From positions 62,001 through 126,000 of the forward strand of contig NZ_RPFJ01000006.1 in the NCBI RefSeq assembly GCF_003813905.1: a stretch of 64,000 nt of DNA. The letters run 5' to 3'. The notes under the pieces were generated by a model, which was given only the letters and a program-made list of their open reading frames with translations, was not told the DNA's origin and did not search any database. The DNA is from Aureibaculum marinum. GTDB taxonomy: Bacteria; Bacteroidota; Bacteroidia; Flavobacteriales; Flavobacteriaceae. Positions 7,334 through 18,867 of the stretch are shown in pieces; position 1 is the stretch's first letter, and every line of letters starts with the position of its first letter. Both the position numbers and the translations under genes were made by a program.

Positions 7334-7849
7334 ATGACTAGAGAACAAAAATCACAAGTAATAGACTACTTAACAAGCCAATTAGCTGATAATAATACTA
7401 TATACCTTGCAGATATATCAGGATTAGATGCTTTAAACACCACAAAATTACGTAGAGCTTGTTTTAAAGCTAATGTAAAATTGGCTGTTGTAAAAAACAC
7501 ATTGCTTACAAAAGCAATGGAAAAATCTGATAAAGATTTTGGAGAATTACCAGAAGTATTAAAAGGGAATACCTCAATAATGATTTCTGAAGTAAGTAAT
7601 GCTCCAGCAAAAGTAATTAAAGAATTTCGTAAAAAATCTGATAAACCAGTTCTTAAAGGGGCTTATATTGAAGAATCAATTTATGTTGGTGATGATCAAT
7701 TAGATGCTCTTGTAAGTATTAAATCTAAAGAAGAACTTATCGGTGAAGTTATTGGATTGTTACAATCTCCAGCTAAAAATGTTATTGGAGCTTTACAATC
7801 TGGTGGTCAAAAATTATCAGGAATTCTTAAGACTTTATCAGAAAAATAA
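7334..7849 (+). CDS. rplJ: 50S ribosomal protein uL10
   Basis: A 171-residue uL10 containing TTKLRRACFKANVKLAVVKN, the rRNA-binding part, and a C-terminal helix that carries L7/L12 dimers. It builds the stalk base together with uL11. Start codon ATG at 7334, 21 bp after rplA. Length and neighbours are standard. Confidence 0.97.
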   Translation: MTREQKSQVIDYLTSQLADNNTIYLADISGLDALNTTKLRRACFKANVKLAVVKNTLLTKAMEKSDKDFGELPEVLKGNTSIMISEVSNAPAKVIKEFRKKSDKPVLKGAYIEESIYVGDDQLDALVSIKSKEELIGEVIGLLQSPAKNVIGALQSGGQKLSGILKTLSEK

Positions 7850-7896
7850 ATTGTACGCACTTATAAACTAATAATAAAAAATTAAAACAAACAAAA

Positions 7897-8274
7897 ATGG
7901 CAGAATTAAAAGATTTCGCAGAACAATTAGTTAACTTAACTGTAAAAGAAGTTAACGAATTAGCTGATATTTTAAAAAACGAATATGGTATAGAGCCTGC
8001 AGCAGCAGCCGTAGCAGTAGCAGGACCTGGTGCTGGTGCTGGTGAAGAAGCAGCAGAAGAAAAATCAGAATTTGATGTAATTTTAAAAGCAGCAGGTAGT
8101 TCTAAATTAGCTGTTGTAAAATTAGTAAAAGAATTAACTGGTTTAGGTCTTAAAGACGCTAAAGAATTAGTTGATGGTGCTCCTAAAGCAGTAAAAGAAG
8201 GAGTATCAAAAGAAGAGGCTGAAGGCCTTAAATCATCTTTAGAAGAAGCTGGGGCTGAGGTTGAGCTTAAGTAA
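7897..8274 (+). CDS. rplL: 50S ribosomal protein bL12 (L7/L12)
   Basis: A 125-residue acidic stalk protein. The N-terminal dimerisation helix contains [18 protein letters not shown] flexible Ala/Gly hinge at about residues 38-52 follows. The C-terminal factor-binding domain has [19 protein letters not shown]. It recruits translational GTPases. The gene ends the ribosomal-protein part of the operon and is followed by two hairpins before rpoB. Confidence 0.98.
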   Translation: MAELKDFAEQLVNLTVKEVNELADILKNEYGIEPAAAAVAVAGPGAGAGEEAAEEKSEFDVILKAAGSSKLAVVKLVKELTGLGLKDAKELVDGAPKAVKEGVSKEEAEGLKSSLEEAGAEVELK

Positions 8275-8279
8275 GCTCA

Positions 8280-8346
8280 TAGCTCGGATGTCGAGCTAAA
8301 CAATAAAGGTTTAGGTCATTACGTACAATCGTAATTGGCCTAAACC
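8280..8346 (+). promoter_or_regulatory. Two hairpins between rplL and rpoB
   Basis: The first hairpin is TAGCTCG/CGAGCTA with a 5-nt loop (8280-8298). The second (8308-8346) pairs GGTTTAGGTCATTACG with CGTAATTGGCCTAAACC over 16 bp with one bulged T and loop TACAAT. Neither is followed by a U-run. The position matches that of the E. coli rplL-rpoB attenuator and RNase III site, so a role in setting rpoBC dose is plausible. Confidence 0.55.
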
Positions 8347-8406
8347 ATTTTGCATATATATTCGTTCTTAAAAGTTCATCATTTTTTTAATTAAAAAATA
8401 TCTCCA

Positions 8407-11400
8407 TTGGCAACAAATACAAGTACCGAAAGAGTAAACTTCTCCTCTGCAAAACTTATTACTGATTATCCAGATTTCTTAGATATTCAAGTAAAATCTT
8501 TTCAAGATTTTTTTCAGTTAGAAACCAAAGCAGACGAAAGAGGTGATGAAGGTTTATTTAAAACTTTCTCAGACAATTTTCCAATAACCGATACCAGAAA
8601 CCAATTTGTATTAGAATTTATAGATTATTTTGTTGATCCACCACGATATTCCATTCAAGAGTGTATTGAAAGAGGATTAACATATAGCGTACCACTAAAG
8701 GCAAGGCTAAAATTATATTGTACAGACCCTGAACATGAAGATTTTGAAACTATTGTACAAGACGTATATTTAGGTACTATACCTTATATGACGCATAGTG
8801 GAACATTTGTAATTAATGGTGCAGAACGTGTTGTTGTTTCTCAATTACATCGTTCTCCAGGGGTTTTCTTCGGACAATCTTTCCACGCCAATGGTACAAA
8901 ATTATATTCTGCTAGGGTAATTCCTTTTAAAGGTTCTTGGATAGAATTTGCTACAGATATCAATAGTGTTATGTATGCGTATATTGATAGAAAGAAAAAA
9001 TTACCAGTAACCACATTATTCCGGGCTATAGGGTTCGAACGTGATAAAGATATTTTAGAAATTTTTGATCTTGCAGATGAAGTTAAAGTTTCAAAAAGTG
9101 GATTAAAAAAAGTTCTAAATCGTAAATTGGCTGCAAGAGTATTAAAAACATGGCACGAAGATTTTGTGGATGAAGATACTGGAGAGGTGGTTTCAATTGA
9201 GCGAAATGAGATTATTTTAGACAGAGATACCGTTCTTGAAAAAGAACATATTGATGAGATTCTTGATGCTGGTGCTAAAACTATTCTTTTACATAAAGAA
9301 GATAATGAAATGGGTGATTATGCAATTATCCATAATACATTGCAAAAAGATCCAACAAACTCTGAAAAAGAAGCTGTTGAACATATTTACCGTCAGTTAC
9401 GTAATGCTGAACCGCCAGATTATGAGACTGCAAAAGGTATTATTAATAAATTATTCTTTTCTGAGCAACGTTACAATCTAGGTGAAGTTGGTCGTTATAG
9501 AATGAATAAAAAATTAGGGTTAGACATTGATATTGATGAACGTGTTTTAACCAAAGAAGATATCATTACTATCATTAAGAATTTGATTAAATTAGTAAAT
9601 TCTAAAGCAGAAGTTGATGATATTGATCACTTATCAAACCGTCGTGTTAGAACTGTTGGAGAGCAGTTAGCAAGTCAGTTTGGAGTTGGGTTGTCTCGTA
9701 TGGCTCGTACTATTAGAGAACGTATGAATGTGCGTGATAATGAGGTGTTTACACCTATTGATTTGATTAATGCTAAAACATTATCATCAGTAATCAACTC
9801 ATTTTTTGGAACAAATCAGTTATCTCAATTTATGGATCAAACAAATCCATTGGCCGAGATTACACATAAAAGAAGATTATCAGCATTAGGTCCTGGAGGT
9901 TTGTCTAGAGAAAGAGCTGGATTTGAGGTACGTGATGTTCACTATACTCATTATGGTCGCCTTTGTCCAATTGAAACTCCTGAGGGGCCAAATATTGGTT
10001 TAATATCTTCTTTATCAGTATATGCTAAAGTTAATAATTTAGGATTTATTGAAACGCCTTATCGTGAGGTTGTTGATGGTAAGGTAGATGTGAATAAATC
10101 TCCTATCTATTTAAGTGCCGAAGAAGAAGAAGGTAAGAAAATAGCTCAATCTAATTTAGAATTTGATGAGGATGGAAAAATTGTATTAGATAAAGTTGTA
10201 GCAAGAGAAGAAGGTGACTTTCCATTGGTAACTCCAGAGGAAGTGAATTATATGGATGTATCACCAAATCAAATTTCTTCTATTTCAGCTTCTTTAATTC
10301 CGTTCTTAGAACATGATGATGCGAACCGTGCTTTGATGGGGTCTAACATGATGCGTCAAGCAGTACCTTTAATGAGACCAGAGGCTCCAATTGTTGGAAC
10401 AGGTTTAGAGCGTAGAGTTGCAACAGATTCTAGAATTTTAATAAATGCTGAAGGAGAAGGAGTTGTTACTTATGTAGATTCTGATAAAATTACAATTAAG
10501 TACGATAGAACAGAGGAAGAAAGATTGGTAAGTTTTACTGAAGATGAAAAAACGTACAATCTAATTAAATTTAGAAAAACCAATCAAGGTACTTCTATAA
10601 ACCTACATCCAATTGTTGTTAAAGGTGATAGAGTTACTAAAGGTCAAGTTTTATGTGAAGGATATGCTACGGAAAAAGGTGAGTTGGCCTTAGGTAGAAA
10701 TATGAAAGTTGCTTTTATGCCTTGGAAAGGGTATAACTTTGAGGATGCAATTGTAATTTCTGAGCGTGTAGTTCGTGAAGATATTTTTACTTCTATTCAT
10801 ATTGATGAGTATTCTTTAGATGTTAGAGATACTAAACTGGGTGCAGAAGAACTAACTAATGATATACCAAATGTTAGTGAAGAAGCAACTAAAGATTTAG
10901 ATGAAAATGGAATGATTAGAATAGGTGCTGAAATTAAACCAGGAGATATTCTAATTGGTAAAATTACTCCGAAAGGAGAATCAGATCCTACTCCAGAAGA
11001 AAAATTATTACGAGCTATTTTTGGTGATAATGCTGGTGATGTAAAAGACGCTTCTTTAAAAGCATCTCCATCATTAAATGGTGTTGTTATTGATAAGAAA
11101 TTATTCCAAAGAACTATTAAAGATAAAGCGAAAAGAAGCCAAGACAAAGAAGATATCGCTAAACTTGAAGCTGAGTATACGCTTAAATTCAATGAAATTA
11201 GAGAACGTTTAATTGAAAAATTATTTAGTCTTGTTAATGGTAAAACAGCTCAAGGGGTATTAAATGATTTAGGAGAAGAAGTATTCCCTAAAGGAAAAAA
11301 ATTCACCTTAAAAATGTTAAATGCCGTACAAGATTTTGAGTATTTGACTAAGGGGACTTGGACTACAGATGAACACCTTAATAAATTAATTACTGAATTA

Positions 11401-12222
11401 ATTCATAATTATAAAATTAAAGTGAATGATATTCAAGGTTCATTGCGTAGAGAGAAATTTACCATTACAGTAGGTGATGAATTGCCAGCAGGAATTGTAA
11501 AATTAGCTAAAGTTTATATTGCTAAAAAACGTAAACTTAAAGTTGGTGATAAAATGGCTGGTCGTCACGGTAATAAAGGTATTGTAGCTCGTATAGTAAG
11601 AGCTGAAGATATGCCTTTCTTAGAAGATGGAACTCCAGTTGATATTGTTTTAAATCCATTAGGGGTACCATCTCGTATGAATATTGGTCAAATTTACGAA
11701 ACAGTATTAGGTTGGGCAGGACAGAAATTAAATCAAAAATATGCTACACCAATTTTTGATGGGGCTGGAATTGATCAAATTACTGAATTGACTAATAAAG
11801 CTGGTGTACCTGAATTTGGACATACCTATTTATATGATGGAGGTACAGGTGAGCGTTTTGATCAACCTGCAACTGTTGGAGTAATATACATGATTAAATT
11901 GGGTCACATGATTGAGGATAAAATGCATGCTCGTTCTATAGGTCCATATTCGTTAATTACACAACAACCTTTAGGTGGTAAAGCACAATTTGGTGGACAA
12001 CGTTTTGGTGAAATGGAGGTTTGGGCACTAGAAGCTTATGGAGCATCTGCTACATTAAGGGAAATCTTAACTGTAAAATCAGATGATGTATTAGGTAGAG
12101 CCAAAACTTACGAATCTATCGTAAAAGGAGAGCCAATGCCAGAACCTGGTTTACCAGAATCATTTAACGTATTGATGCACGAGTTAAAAGGACTTGGACT
12201 GGACGTTAGATTAGAGGAATAA
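8407..12222 (+). CDS. rpoB: DNA-directed RNA polymerase subunit beta
   Basis: A 1271-residue beta subunit of normal flavobacterial length. It contains the rifampicin-region segment [19 protein letters not shown] with [12 protein letters not shown], the [14 protein letters not shown] active-site segment and the C-terminal [11 protein letters not shown]. The start is a TTG at 8407. No in-frame ATG lies near the conserved N-terminus, and a stop codon closes the frame just upstream. An ATA at 8398 is the only other nearby choice. The gene is probably expressed from the ribosomal-protein operon through the hairpins upstream, and it is followed by rpoC after 92 bp. Confidence 0.99.
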   Translation: MATNTSTERVNFSSAKLITDYPDFLDIQVKSFQDFFQLETKADERGDEGLFKTFSDNFPITDTRNQFVLEFIDYFVDPPRYSIQECIERGLTYSVPLKARLKLYCTDPEHEDFETIVQDVYLGTIPYMTHSGTFVINGAERVVVSQLHRSPGVFFGQSFHANGTKLYSARVIPFKGSWIEFATDINSVMYAYIDRKKKLPVTTLFRAIGFERDKDILEIFDLADEVKVSKSGLKKVLNRKLAARVLKTWHEDFVDEDTGEVVSIERNEIILDRDTVLEKEHIDEILDAGAKTILLHKEDNEMGDYAIIHNTLQKDPTNSEKEAVEHIYRQLRNAEPPDYETAKGIINKLFFSEQRYNLGEVGRYRMNKKLGLDIDIDERVLTKEDIITIIKNLIKLVNSKAEVDDIDHLSNRRVRTVGEQLASQFGVGLSRMARTIRERMNVRDNEVFTPIDLINAKTLSSVINSFFGTNQLSQFMDQTNPLAEITHKRRLSALGPGGLSRERAGFEVRDVHYTHYGRLCPIETPEGPNIGLISSLSVYAKVNNLGFIETPYREVVDGKVDVNKSPIYLSAEEEEGKKIAQSNLEFDEDGKIVLDKVVAREEGDFPLVTPEEVNYMDVSPNQISSISASLIPFLEHDDANRALMGSNMMRQAVPLMRPEAPIVGTGLERRVATDSRILINAEGEGVVTYVDSDKITIKYDRTEEERLVSFTEDEKTYNLIKFRKTNQGTSINLHPIVVKGDRVTKGQVLCEGYATEKGELALGRNMKVAFMPWKGYNFEDAIVISERVVREDIFTSIHIDEYSLDVRDTKLGAEELTNDIPNVSEEATKDLDENGMIRIGAEIKPGDILIGKITPKGESDPTPEEKLLRAIFGDNAGDVKDASLKASPSLNGVVIDKKLFQRTIKDKAKRSQDKEDIAKLEAEYTLKFNEIRERLIEKLFSLVNGKTAQGVLNDLGEEVFPKGKKFTLKMLNAVQDFEYLTKGTWTTDEHLNKLITELIHNYKIKVNDIQGSLRREKFTITVGDELPAGIVKLAKVYIAKKRKLKVGDKMAGRHGNKGIVARIVRAEDMPFLEDGTPVDIVLNPLGVPSRMNIGQIYETVLGWAGQKLNQKYATPIFDGAGIDQITELTNKAGVPEFGHTYLYDGGTGERFDQPATVGVIYMIKLGHMIEDKMHARSIGPYSLITQQPLGGKAQFGGQRFGEMEVWALEAYGASATLREILTVKSDDVLGRAKTYESIVKGEPMPEPGLPESFNVLMHELKGLGLDVRLEE

Positions 12223-12227
12223 TTATA

Positions 12228-12269
12228 TCCCCACGAAAGTGGGGAACTGTTCCAGTTTAACGAACAGTT
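12228..12269 (+). promoter_or_regulatory. Tandem hairpins between rpoB and rpoC
   Basis: TCCCCAC-GAAA-GTGGGGA (12228-12245) is a 7-bp stem with a GNRA tetraloop. It abuts AACTGTTC/GAACAGTT (8 bp, 9-nt loop, 12245-12269). There is no U-run, so an RNA-stability or processing element is likelier than a terminator. Confidence 0.5.
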
Positions 12270-12314
12270 ATAACAATATATTTTTACATTTTAATTGATT
12301 GCATATTACACATC

Positions 12315-15300
12315 ATGGCAAAACAGAGAGAAAAATACACTGTAAAAAAATTCAATAAAATTTCTATTGGTTTGGCTTCGCCAGAATCAATTCTAGAAAA
12401 ATCTAGAGGAGAAGTTTTAAAACCTGAAACCATTAATTATCGAACACATAAACCAGAAAGAGATGGGTTATTTTGTGAGCGTATTTTTGGCCCGATTAAA
12501 GATTATGAGTGTGCTTGTGGAAAGTACAAAAGAATAAGATATAAAGGAATTATTTGTGACCGTTGTGGAGTTGAAGTAACAGAGAAGAAGGTTCGTAGAG
12601 ATAGGGTTGGTCATATAAATTTAGTAGTACCTATTGCCCACATTTGGTATTTTAGATCATTACCAAACAAAATGGGATATCTTCTAGGATTACCATCTAA
12701 GAAATTAGATATGATAATTTATTATGAACGTTATGTTGTAATTCAACCAGGTAATGCTAAAAATGCTGAAGGAGAACCATTGCAGAAAATGGACTTCTTA
12801 ACAGAAGAAGAATATTTAGATATTTTAGAATCTCTACCACAAGACAATCAATATTTAGAAGATACTGACCCTAATAAGTTTATTGCTAAAATGGGTGCAG
12901 AATGTTTAATTGAATTATTGTCTAGAATAGATTTGGATGCCTTGTCTTATGAATTAAGACATAAAGCGAATACAGAAACATCTAAACAACGTAAAACAGA
13001 AGCTTTAAAAAGATTAAATGTTGTTGAAGCTTTTAGAGATGCAAATTTAAACAGGGAAAATAAACCCGAATGGATGATTATGAAAGTGGTACCTGTTATT
13101 CCACCAGAATTACGTCCGTTAGTACCACTAGATGGTGGTCGTTTTGCGACTTCTGATTTAAATGATTTATACCGTAGAGTAATTATTAGAAATAATCGTT
13201 TAAAAAGATTGATGGAGATTAAAGCTCCTGAAGTGATTTTACGTAATGAAAAACGTATGTTACAAGAATCTGTTGACTCTTTGTTTGATAACACTCGTAA
13301 ATCATCTGCAGTAAAGACAGAATCTAATAGACCATTAAAATCATTATCTGATTCGTTAAAAGGGAAACAAGGACGTTTCCGTCAAAACTTATTGGGTAAA
13401 CGTGTTGATTACTCTGCACGTTCGGTAATTGTTGTTGGTCCTGAATTAAAATTATACGAATGTGGATTGCCAAAAGATATGGCAGCTGAGTTATACAAAC
13501 CTTTTATAATTAGAAAATTAATTGAAAGAGGAATTGTAAAAACAGTAAAATCTGCAAAGAAAATTATAGATAAAAGAGAGCCAGTTGTTTGGGATATTTT
13601 AGAGAATGTACTAAAAGGACATCCTGTTTTATTAAACCGTGCTCCAACATTACACCGTTTAGGTATTCAAGCATTTCAACCAAAATTAATTGAAGGTAAA
13701 GCTATTCAATTACACCCATTAGTGTGTACTGCATTTAATGCGGATTTTGATGGTGACCAAATGGCGGTACATTTACCATTAGGACCAGAGGCTATTTTAG
13801 AAGCTCAATTATTAATGTTGGCTTCTCATAGTATTTTAAATCCAGCTAATGGTTCTCCTATTACGGTACCTTCTCAAGATATGGTATTAGGGTTGTATTA
13901 TATGACTAAAGAGCGTAAATCTACCCCTGAACATAAAGTGAAAGGAGAAGGAAGTATTTTTTATTCTCCAGAAGAAGTGAATATAGCCTTTAATGAAAAG
14001 AAAGTAGATCTTAATGCAAGTATAAAAGTTAGAACAAAAGATTTTAATGAAGAAGGGGAATTAACTACACAAATTGTTGAAACAACAGTGGGTAGAGTTT
14101 TATTCAATGAAGTTGTTCCTGAAGAGGCTGGTTATGTTAATGAAGTATTGACGAAAAAATCGTTAAGAGATATTATTGGTCGTATTTTAAAAGTAACCAA
14201 TGTACCTACAACAGGTAAGTTTCTTGATGAAATTAAAGGGATGGGATATAAATTTGCCTTTAAAGGTGGGTTGTCTTTTAGTTTAGGAGATATCATTATT
14301 CCTAAAGAAAAATCTACAATGATTGATGCTGCTAATGAGCAAGTAGATACCATTACAGCAAGTTATAATATGGGTATGTTAACTAATAAAGAACGCTATA
14401 ATCAAGTAATTGATATTTGGAGTTCTACTAATAATAAGTTAACAGAGTTATCCATGAAACGCTTAAGAGAAGACCAACAAGGGTTTAACTCTGTGTATAT
14501 GATGCTTGACTCTGGTGCGAGGGGGTCTAAGGAACAAATTCGCCAGTTAACTGGTATGCGTGGATTAATGGCCAAGCCTAAAAAATCTACAGCAGGCGGT
14601 GGAGAAATTATTGAAAACCCAATTCTTTCTAACTTTAAAGAAGGGTTGTCAATTTTAGAATACTTTATCTCTACTCACGGTGCTCGTAAAGGTCTGGCTG
14701 ATACGGCATTAAAAACAGCCGATGCAGGTTATTTAACACGTCGTTTGGTAGATGTTTCTCAAGATGTTATTATTAACGAACATGATTGTGGTACATTAAG
14801 AGGTCTTGAAATATTCCCTTTAAAGAAAAACGAAGAAATTGTAGAGTCTTTAGGTGAGCGTATTTTAGGTAGAATATCTTTAAATGATATTAGAAATCCT
14901 TTAACAGACGAAATTATAATTAAAGAAGGAGAAGAAATTGATGAAGATGCTGTTGAAAAAATAGAGGCTTTACCAATTGAAAGTGTTGAAGTACGGTCAG
15001 CACTAACTTGTGAATCTTCTAAAGGTATTTGTGCTAAATGTTATGGACATAGTCTATCAACTAGAAAAATGGTTCAAATTGGTGAAGCTGTTGGTGTTAT
15101 TGCAGCTCAATCAATTGGAGAACCAGGTACACAGTTGACATTACGTACATTCCACGTTGGGGGTATTGCAGGTAATATTTCTGAAGAAAATAAATTAACT
15201 GCTAAGTTTGATGGTCTTCTTGAAATTGATGACTTAAGTACTGTAGAAGGTGTTGATAATGATGGAAATAAAGTTGATATTGTAATTTCTAGAACATCTG

Positions 15301-16586
15301 AATTTAAAATTATTGATAAGAAAACTGGTCTTACATTAAGTAATAATAACATACCTTATGGTTCACACTTCTTTGTAAAAGATGCTAAATCTATTAAAAA
15401 AGGAGATGTTATTTGTCAATGGGATCCATATAATGGTGTAATCGTATCTGAATTTAAAGGAAAAATAGGATTCCAAAATATAGATCAAGGTGTTACGTAT
15501 CAAGTAGAAATTGACGAACAAACTGGTTTCCAAGAAAAAGTAATTTCTGAATCTAAGAACAAAAAGGTAGTTCCTACTTTATTGATTTTAGACGATAAAG
15601 GAGAAGAGATAAGATCATATAGTTTACCAGTAGGTGCTCACTTAATGGTAGAAGAAGGGGAAGAAATTGATGCTGGTAAAGTATTAGTTAAAATTCCAAG
15701 AAAATCTGGTAAAGCAGGTGATATTACTGGTGGTTTACCAAGGGTAACAGAATTGTTTGAGGCTCGTAACCCATCTAATCCTTCTGTTGTTTCTGAAATT
15801 GATGGTGTGGTTTCTTTCGGTAAAATTAAACGTGGTAATCGTGAAATTATAGTAGAGTCTAAGTTAGGAGATGTAAGAAAGTATTTAGTTAAACTTTCAA
15901 ATCAAATCTTAGTACAAGAAAATGACTTTATTAAAGCAGGTATGCCTTTATCTGATGGAGCTGTGACACCAACTGATATTTTAAATATTAAAGGACCTAG
16001 TGCTGTTCAAGAGTATTTGGTTAATGAGATACAAGAAGTATATAGATTACAAGGTGTGAAAATTAATGATAAACACTTTGAAGTTGTTGTTCGTCAAATG
16101 ATGCGTAAAGTTAGAATTATTGATTCTGGAGATACTATTTTCTTAGAAAATCAATTGATTCATAAAAATGACTTTATTGAACAAAATGATGAAATTTATG
16201 GAATGAAAGTGATTGAAGATGCTGGTGATTCTGAAAACTTGAAACCAGGAATGATTGTTAGTGCACGTAAATTAAGAGATGAAAATTCAATTTTACGTAG
16301 AGCTGATAAGAATTTAGTAGTTGCTAGAGAGGCAGTTCCTGCAACAGCAGAACCAATCTTACAAGGTATAACAAGAGCATCACTTCAAACCAAGTCATTT
16401 ATCTCAGCGGCATCTTTCCAAGAGACAACTAAAGTATTAAATGAGGCTGCTGTAAGCGGTAAAGTTGATACTTTGGAAGGATTGAAAGAAAATGTTATTG
16501 TTGGTAAGAAAATACCAGCAGGTACTGGTATGCGTATTTATGATAATATGATTGTAGGTTCTAAAGCCGAAATGGAAGAGAATTAA
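12315..16586 (+). CDS. rpoC: DNA-directed RNA polymerase subunit beta'
   Basis: A 1423-residue beta' subunit. The N-terminal zinc site is [13 protein letters not shown] followed by CDRCG. The catalytic magnesium loop NADFDGD is at residues 475-481. The second zinc site includes [16 protein letters not shown], and the trigger-loop region contains [20 protein letters not shown]. It forms the catalytic centre with RpoB. The ATG at 12315 is followed directly by the conserved N-terminus. The DUF3467 gene begins 2 bp after the stop codon. Confidence 0.99.
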   Translation: MAKQREKYTVKKFNKISIGLASPESILEKSRGEVLKPETINYRTHKPERDGLFCERIFGPIKDYECACGKYKRIRYKGIICDRCGVEVTEKKVRRDRVGHINLVVPIAHIWYFRSLPNKMGYLLGLPSKKLDMIIYYERYVVIQPGNAKNAEGEPLQKMDFLTEEEYLDILESLPQDNQYLEDTDPNKFIAKMGAECLIELLSRIDLDALSYELRHKANTETSKQRKTEALKRLNVVEAFRDANLNRENKPEWMIMKVVPVIPPELRPLVPLDGGRFATSDLNDLYRRVIIRNNRLKRLMEIKAPEVILRNEKRMLQESVDSLFDNTRKSSAVKTESNRPLKSLSDSLKGKQGRFRQNLLGKRVDYSARSVIVVGPELKLYECGLPKDMAAELYKPFIIRKLIERGIVKTVKSAKKIIDKREPVVWDILENVLKGHPVLLNRAPTLHRLGIQAFQPKLIEGKAIQLHPLVCTAFNADFDGDQMAVHLPLGPEAILEAQLLMLASHSILNPANGSPITVPSQDMVLGLYYMTKERKSTPEHKVKGEGSIFYSPEEVNIAFNEKKVDLNASIKVRTKDFNEEGELTTQIVETTVGRVLFNEVVPEEAGYVNEVLTKKSLRDIIGRILKVTNVPTTGKFLDEIKGMGYKFAFKGGLSFSLGDIIIPKEKSTMIDAANEQVDTITASYNMGMLTNKERYNQVIDIWSSTNNKLTELSMKRLREDQQGFNSVYMMLDSGARGSKEQIRQLTGMRGLMAKPKKSTAGGGEIIENPILSNFKEGLSILEYFISTHGARKGLADTALKTADAGYLTRRLVDVSQDVIINEHDCGTLRGLEIFPLKKNEEIVESLGERILGRISLNDIRNPLTDEIIIKEGEEIDEDAVEKIEALPIESVEVRSALTCESSKGICAKCYGHSLSTRKMVQIGEAVGVIAAQSIGEPGTQLTLRTFHVGGIAGNISEENKLTAKFDGLLEIDDLSTVEGVDNDGNKVDIVISRTSEFKIIDKKTGLTLSNNNIPYGSHFFVKDAKSIKKGDVICQWDPYNGVIVSEFKGKIGFQNIDQGVTYQVEIDEQTGFQEKVISESKNKKVVPTLLILDDKGEEIRSYSLPVGAHLMVEEGEEIDAGKVLVKIPRKSGKAGDITGGLPRVTELFEARNPSNPSVVSEIDGVVSFGKIKRGNREIIVESKLGDVRKYLVKLSNQILVQENDFIKAGMPLSDGAVTPTDILNIKGPSAVQEYLVNEIQEVYRLQGVKINDKHFEVVVRQMMRKVRIIDSGDTIFLENQLIHKNDFIEQNDEIYGMKVIEDAGDSENLKPGMIVSARKLRDENSILRRADKNLVVAREAVPATAEPILQGITRASLQTKSFISAASFQETTKVLNEAAVSGKVDTLEGLKENVIVGKKIPAGTGMRIYDNMIVGSKAEMEEN

Positions 16587-16588
16587 TT

Positions 16589-16903
16589 ATGGCAGAAAAT
16601 AATAATAAGAAAGACAATAAATTGAATATCGAATTAGATGAGAGTATTGCAGATGGTACTTATGCTAATTTGGCAATAATAAATCACTCTGTATCTGAGT
16701 TTGTTGTTGACTTTGTTAATGTTATGCCTGGTACTCCAAAGGCAAAAGTAAAATCTAGAATTATTTTAACTCCTCAGCATGCTAAACGTTTAGTAAAAGC
16801 TTTGGCAGAAAATGTAAATAGATTTGAAAATGCTCATGGAGAGATTAAAGATTATGAACAACCTCCAATTCCAATGAATTTTGGACCTACAGGTCAAGCA
16901 TAA
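16589..16903 (+). CDS. DUF3467 family protein
   Basis: A 104-residue protein matching the DUF3467 pattern: a short beta-rich domain with YANLAIINHSVSEFVVDF, RIILTPQHAKRLVKAL and a C-terminal proline-rich IPMNFG tail. It is routinely found directly after rpoC in Bacteroidota and starts 2 bp after the rpoC stop codon, so it belongs to the operon. Its function is unknown. The constant linkage suggests a role with RNA polymerase, but that is inference. A strong terminator closes the operon 8 bp after the stop codon. Confidence 0.85.
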   Translation: MAENNNKKDNKLNIELDESIADGTYANLAIINHSVSEFVVDFVNVMPGTPKAKVKSRIILTPQHAKRLVKALAENVNRFENAHGEIKDYEQPPIPMNFGPTGQA

Positions 16904-16910
16904 ATAAATT

Positions 16911-16941
16911 AAACGCCTCCATATTAATGGAGGCGTTTTTA
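16911..16941 (+). terminator. Terminator of the rpoBC operon
   Basis: AAACGCCTCCAT pairs perfectly with ATGGAGGCGTTT across an ATTA loop, 12 bp in all, followed by TT. A textbook intrinsic terminator. Confidence 0.93.
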
Positions 16942-16954
16942 TTTATATTAAATT

Positions 16955-18100
16955 ATGAAGAGAAACTTAAAAAGTCTATGGGTTTATCCACTATTATTTG
17001 GAACAATAGGAGCATTACTAGGACTTTTACTACGTTATTCTTATACTGGTTTACTTAGTGGTTTTCCTTTTAAAAACGTATTACATTCTCATAGCCATGT
17101 AATGCTACTAGGTTTTATTTTCAATGCCCTTTTTATAAATATTTGTTCAAGTTTTAAAATACAAATAGATAAAGTTACTTTTCTATTGTTTTTAGCTTTG
17201 CAAGTATGTGTAGTGATATTTTTAGTCGCTTTTGTATTTCAGGGTTATGCTTTATTCTCTATTTTGTTTTCTACTATTCATTTATGGTTAAGTTACATTT
17301 TGTTAATTAGATTGTGGAGAAAACTTAACAGAAATATGCCGCAGAGAAACTTAATAAAATTAGGTATTGTTTTTTACTTTCTTTCAAGCATAGGCCCTTA
17401 TATGTTAGGTCCCCTTATGGTCATGGGAAAACAAAGTACACCATGGTATCAGCAAGCAATTTTCTTTTATTTACACTTTCAGTATTTTGGAGTTTTTTTT
17501 GTTTGGATATTGGCTGTTTTATATAATAAAGTAAAAGTTACGTTTTCAAAAAATCAGTTGATATTGCTTGGGGTAAGTTTAACTTTTCTTTATGCACATT
17601 CTTTAGATTTTAGTTTTAATCATTGGACTATTCAACTATTTGGTAGTCTTGGTGCTTTAGGTTTGTTTATATTACTCACTAATTTTGTAAAGCAATTTAA
17701 GACTATAAATCATGGGTATAAATTTATTTATTATGGTATTCTTATCATAACTATTTTCTATATTTTAGGAAGTATTCCGACAATTGCTAATTTAGTGGTT
17801 GATAGCCGCTTTATTTTAATAGCTTGGCTCCATTTATTATTTTTAGGTGTTTATATTCCATTTATTTGGCTGTCGTTAAAAAAATTACCTAATCTTCTTT
17901 GGAGTGTTTATGGTTTGGCATTTTTATTTTCTGAAATAGCTTTGGTGTTTCCTAATGTTATTGTAAACTTTTTATCTTTACCATTAATGTGGAGCTTATT
18001 TTGGAGTTACTTTGCACTAACCTTATGTATTTGTTATGTGCATCTTTCAGCTGTTTTTAGTATAAAATCAATGAGTGATATCTCAAAATTTAATAGGTAA
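16955..18100 (+). CDS. Polytopic membrane protein rich in intramembrane His (possibly heme-binding)
   Basis: A 381-residue integral membrane protein with about 12 predicted spans. Histidines cluster at or inside spans: LHSHSHVMLLG near residues 45-53, FFYLHFQYFG near 170, AHSLDF/NHW near 211-220 and WLHLLF near 290. Twelve spans with paired histidines resemble heme-copper oxidase subunit I or NnrS-like proteins, but I do not see a complete copper or heme site. I therefore call it a putative heme-binding membrane protein. It follows the rpoBC terminator by 14 bp and has no obvious operon partner. It could also be a metal transporter. Confidence 0.45.
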   Translation: MKRNLKSLWVYPLLFGTIGALLGLLLRYSYTGLLSGFPFKNVLHSHSHVMLLGFIFNALFINICSSFKIQIDKVTFLLFLALQVCVVIFLVAFVFQGYALFSILFSTIHLWLSYILLIRLWRKLNRNMPQRNLIKLGIVFYFLSSIGPYMLGPLMVMGKQSTPWYQQAIFFYLHFQYFGVFFVWILAVLYNKVKVTFSKNQLILLGVSLTFLYAHSLDFSFNHWTIQLFGSLGALGLFILLTNFVKQFKTINHGYKFIYYGILIITIFYILGSIPTIANLVVDSRFILIAWLHLLFLGVYIPFIWLSLKKLPNLLWSVYGLAFLFSEIALVFPNVIVNFLSLPLMWSLFWSYFALTLCICYVHLSAVFSIKSMSDISKFNR

Positions 18101-18164
18101 AAAGGAAAGGATATATGACTGTTTGTATTTACTAATAACTTAAACTTCATTAAGTAATTAAAAG

Positions 18165-18809
18165 CTACATTTTACTTTTTAGATATGCAATAACTTGTTT
18201 GTCAATCAACAATGTTTTTTCATAAATATTTTCAGCTTTTTCAATTACGTCTTTAGTAAACTTTTTGTCATTCAAGTTTTTTGCATTTATGCAAACATTA
18301 AAATATGCTGCTATTACAGTTGTTCTCGCACATAATATACCAACTGCAGCATCTGAAGCTGTACTTAAAATACCATCTTTAACCATTGCTTGTATAAACT
18401 CCATAGAATTATAAGCAGTTAACATCGCTTGGTATGGTATTTCGGTAGCATACATTGTAGCTTTTTCTAGGGCTATCTTTCTAGCCTTTTTTTCTTCTAA
18501 AGATGTTTTTGGCATTCTCTTAGCCTTTATAATTTGCCCATAAGCCTTTGAGTCTTCATCAACTAAAAGGAGTAATTGATTTTTAAATACTTCCCCTTTT
18601 TTAGCCCAATCTAAAAAATAGTTAGATTTTTCTTCCCAACCTTTTTTTTGTGATGAGATGTTAGCGACCATAATACCTAAAGCTGCTCCTAAAGCACCAA
18701 TGTAAGCGGCAACAGACCCTCCTCCTGGGGCAATTGAATTACTTGAAGTACTATTTACGAAATCAGCTAATGATAAATTTATAAATTCTGTATTGTTCTC
18801 TTTTTTCAT
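18165..18809 (-). CDS. Cyclodeaminase/cyclohydrolase family protein
   Basis: A 214-residue protein of the formimidoyltetrahydrofolate cyclodeaminase family. Its signature is SNSIAPGGGSVAAYIGALGA near the N-terminus, followed by an all-helical fold. The enzyme converts 5-formimidoyl-THF to 5,10-methenyl-THF and ammonia, the last step of the histidine-to-glutamate pathway. It lies 58 bp downstream of glutamate formimidoyltransferase on the same strand. Here the two activities that are fused in animal FTCD are separate genes. The cyclohydrolase FchA is a close relative, so the activity is inferred from the neighbours. Confidence 0.85.
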   Translation of the reverse strand: MKKENNTEFINLSLADFVNSTSSNSIAPGGGSVAAYIGALGAALGIMVANISSQKKGWEEKSNYFLDWAKKGEVFKNQLLLLVDEDSKAYGQIIKAKRMPKTSLEEKKARKIALEKATMYATEIPYQAMLTAYNSMEFIQAMVKDGILSTASDAAVGILCARTTVIAAYFNVCINAKNLNDKKFTKDVIEKAENIYEKTLLIDKQVIAYLKSKM

Positions 18810-18867
18810 TTAGCTAAAATTTATTCTTATTACTATGTCAATAATAGTATCTGTAGGAGCCAATTTA

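Noticed and set aside
9236-9481. ORF within rpoB in another frame
   Set aside because: It is fully inside the conserved rpoB frame, has low-complexity Lys/Leu composition and no start signal. It is a shadow of rpoB.
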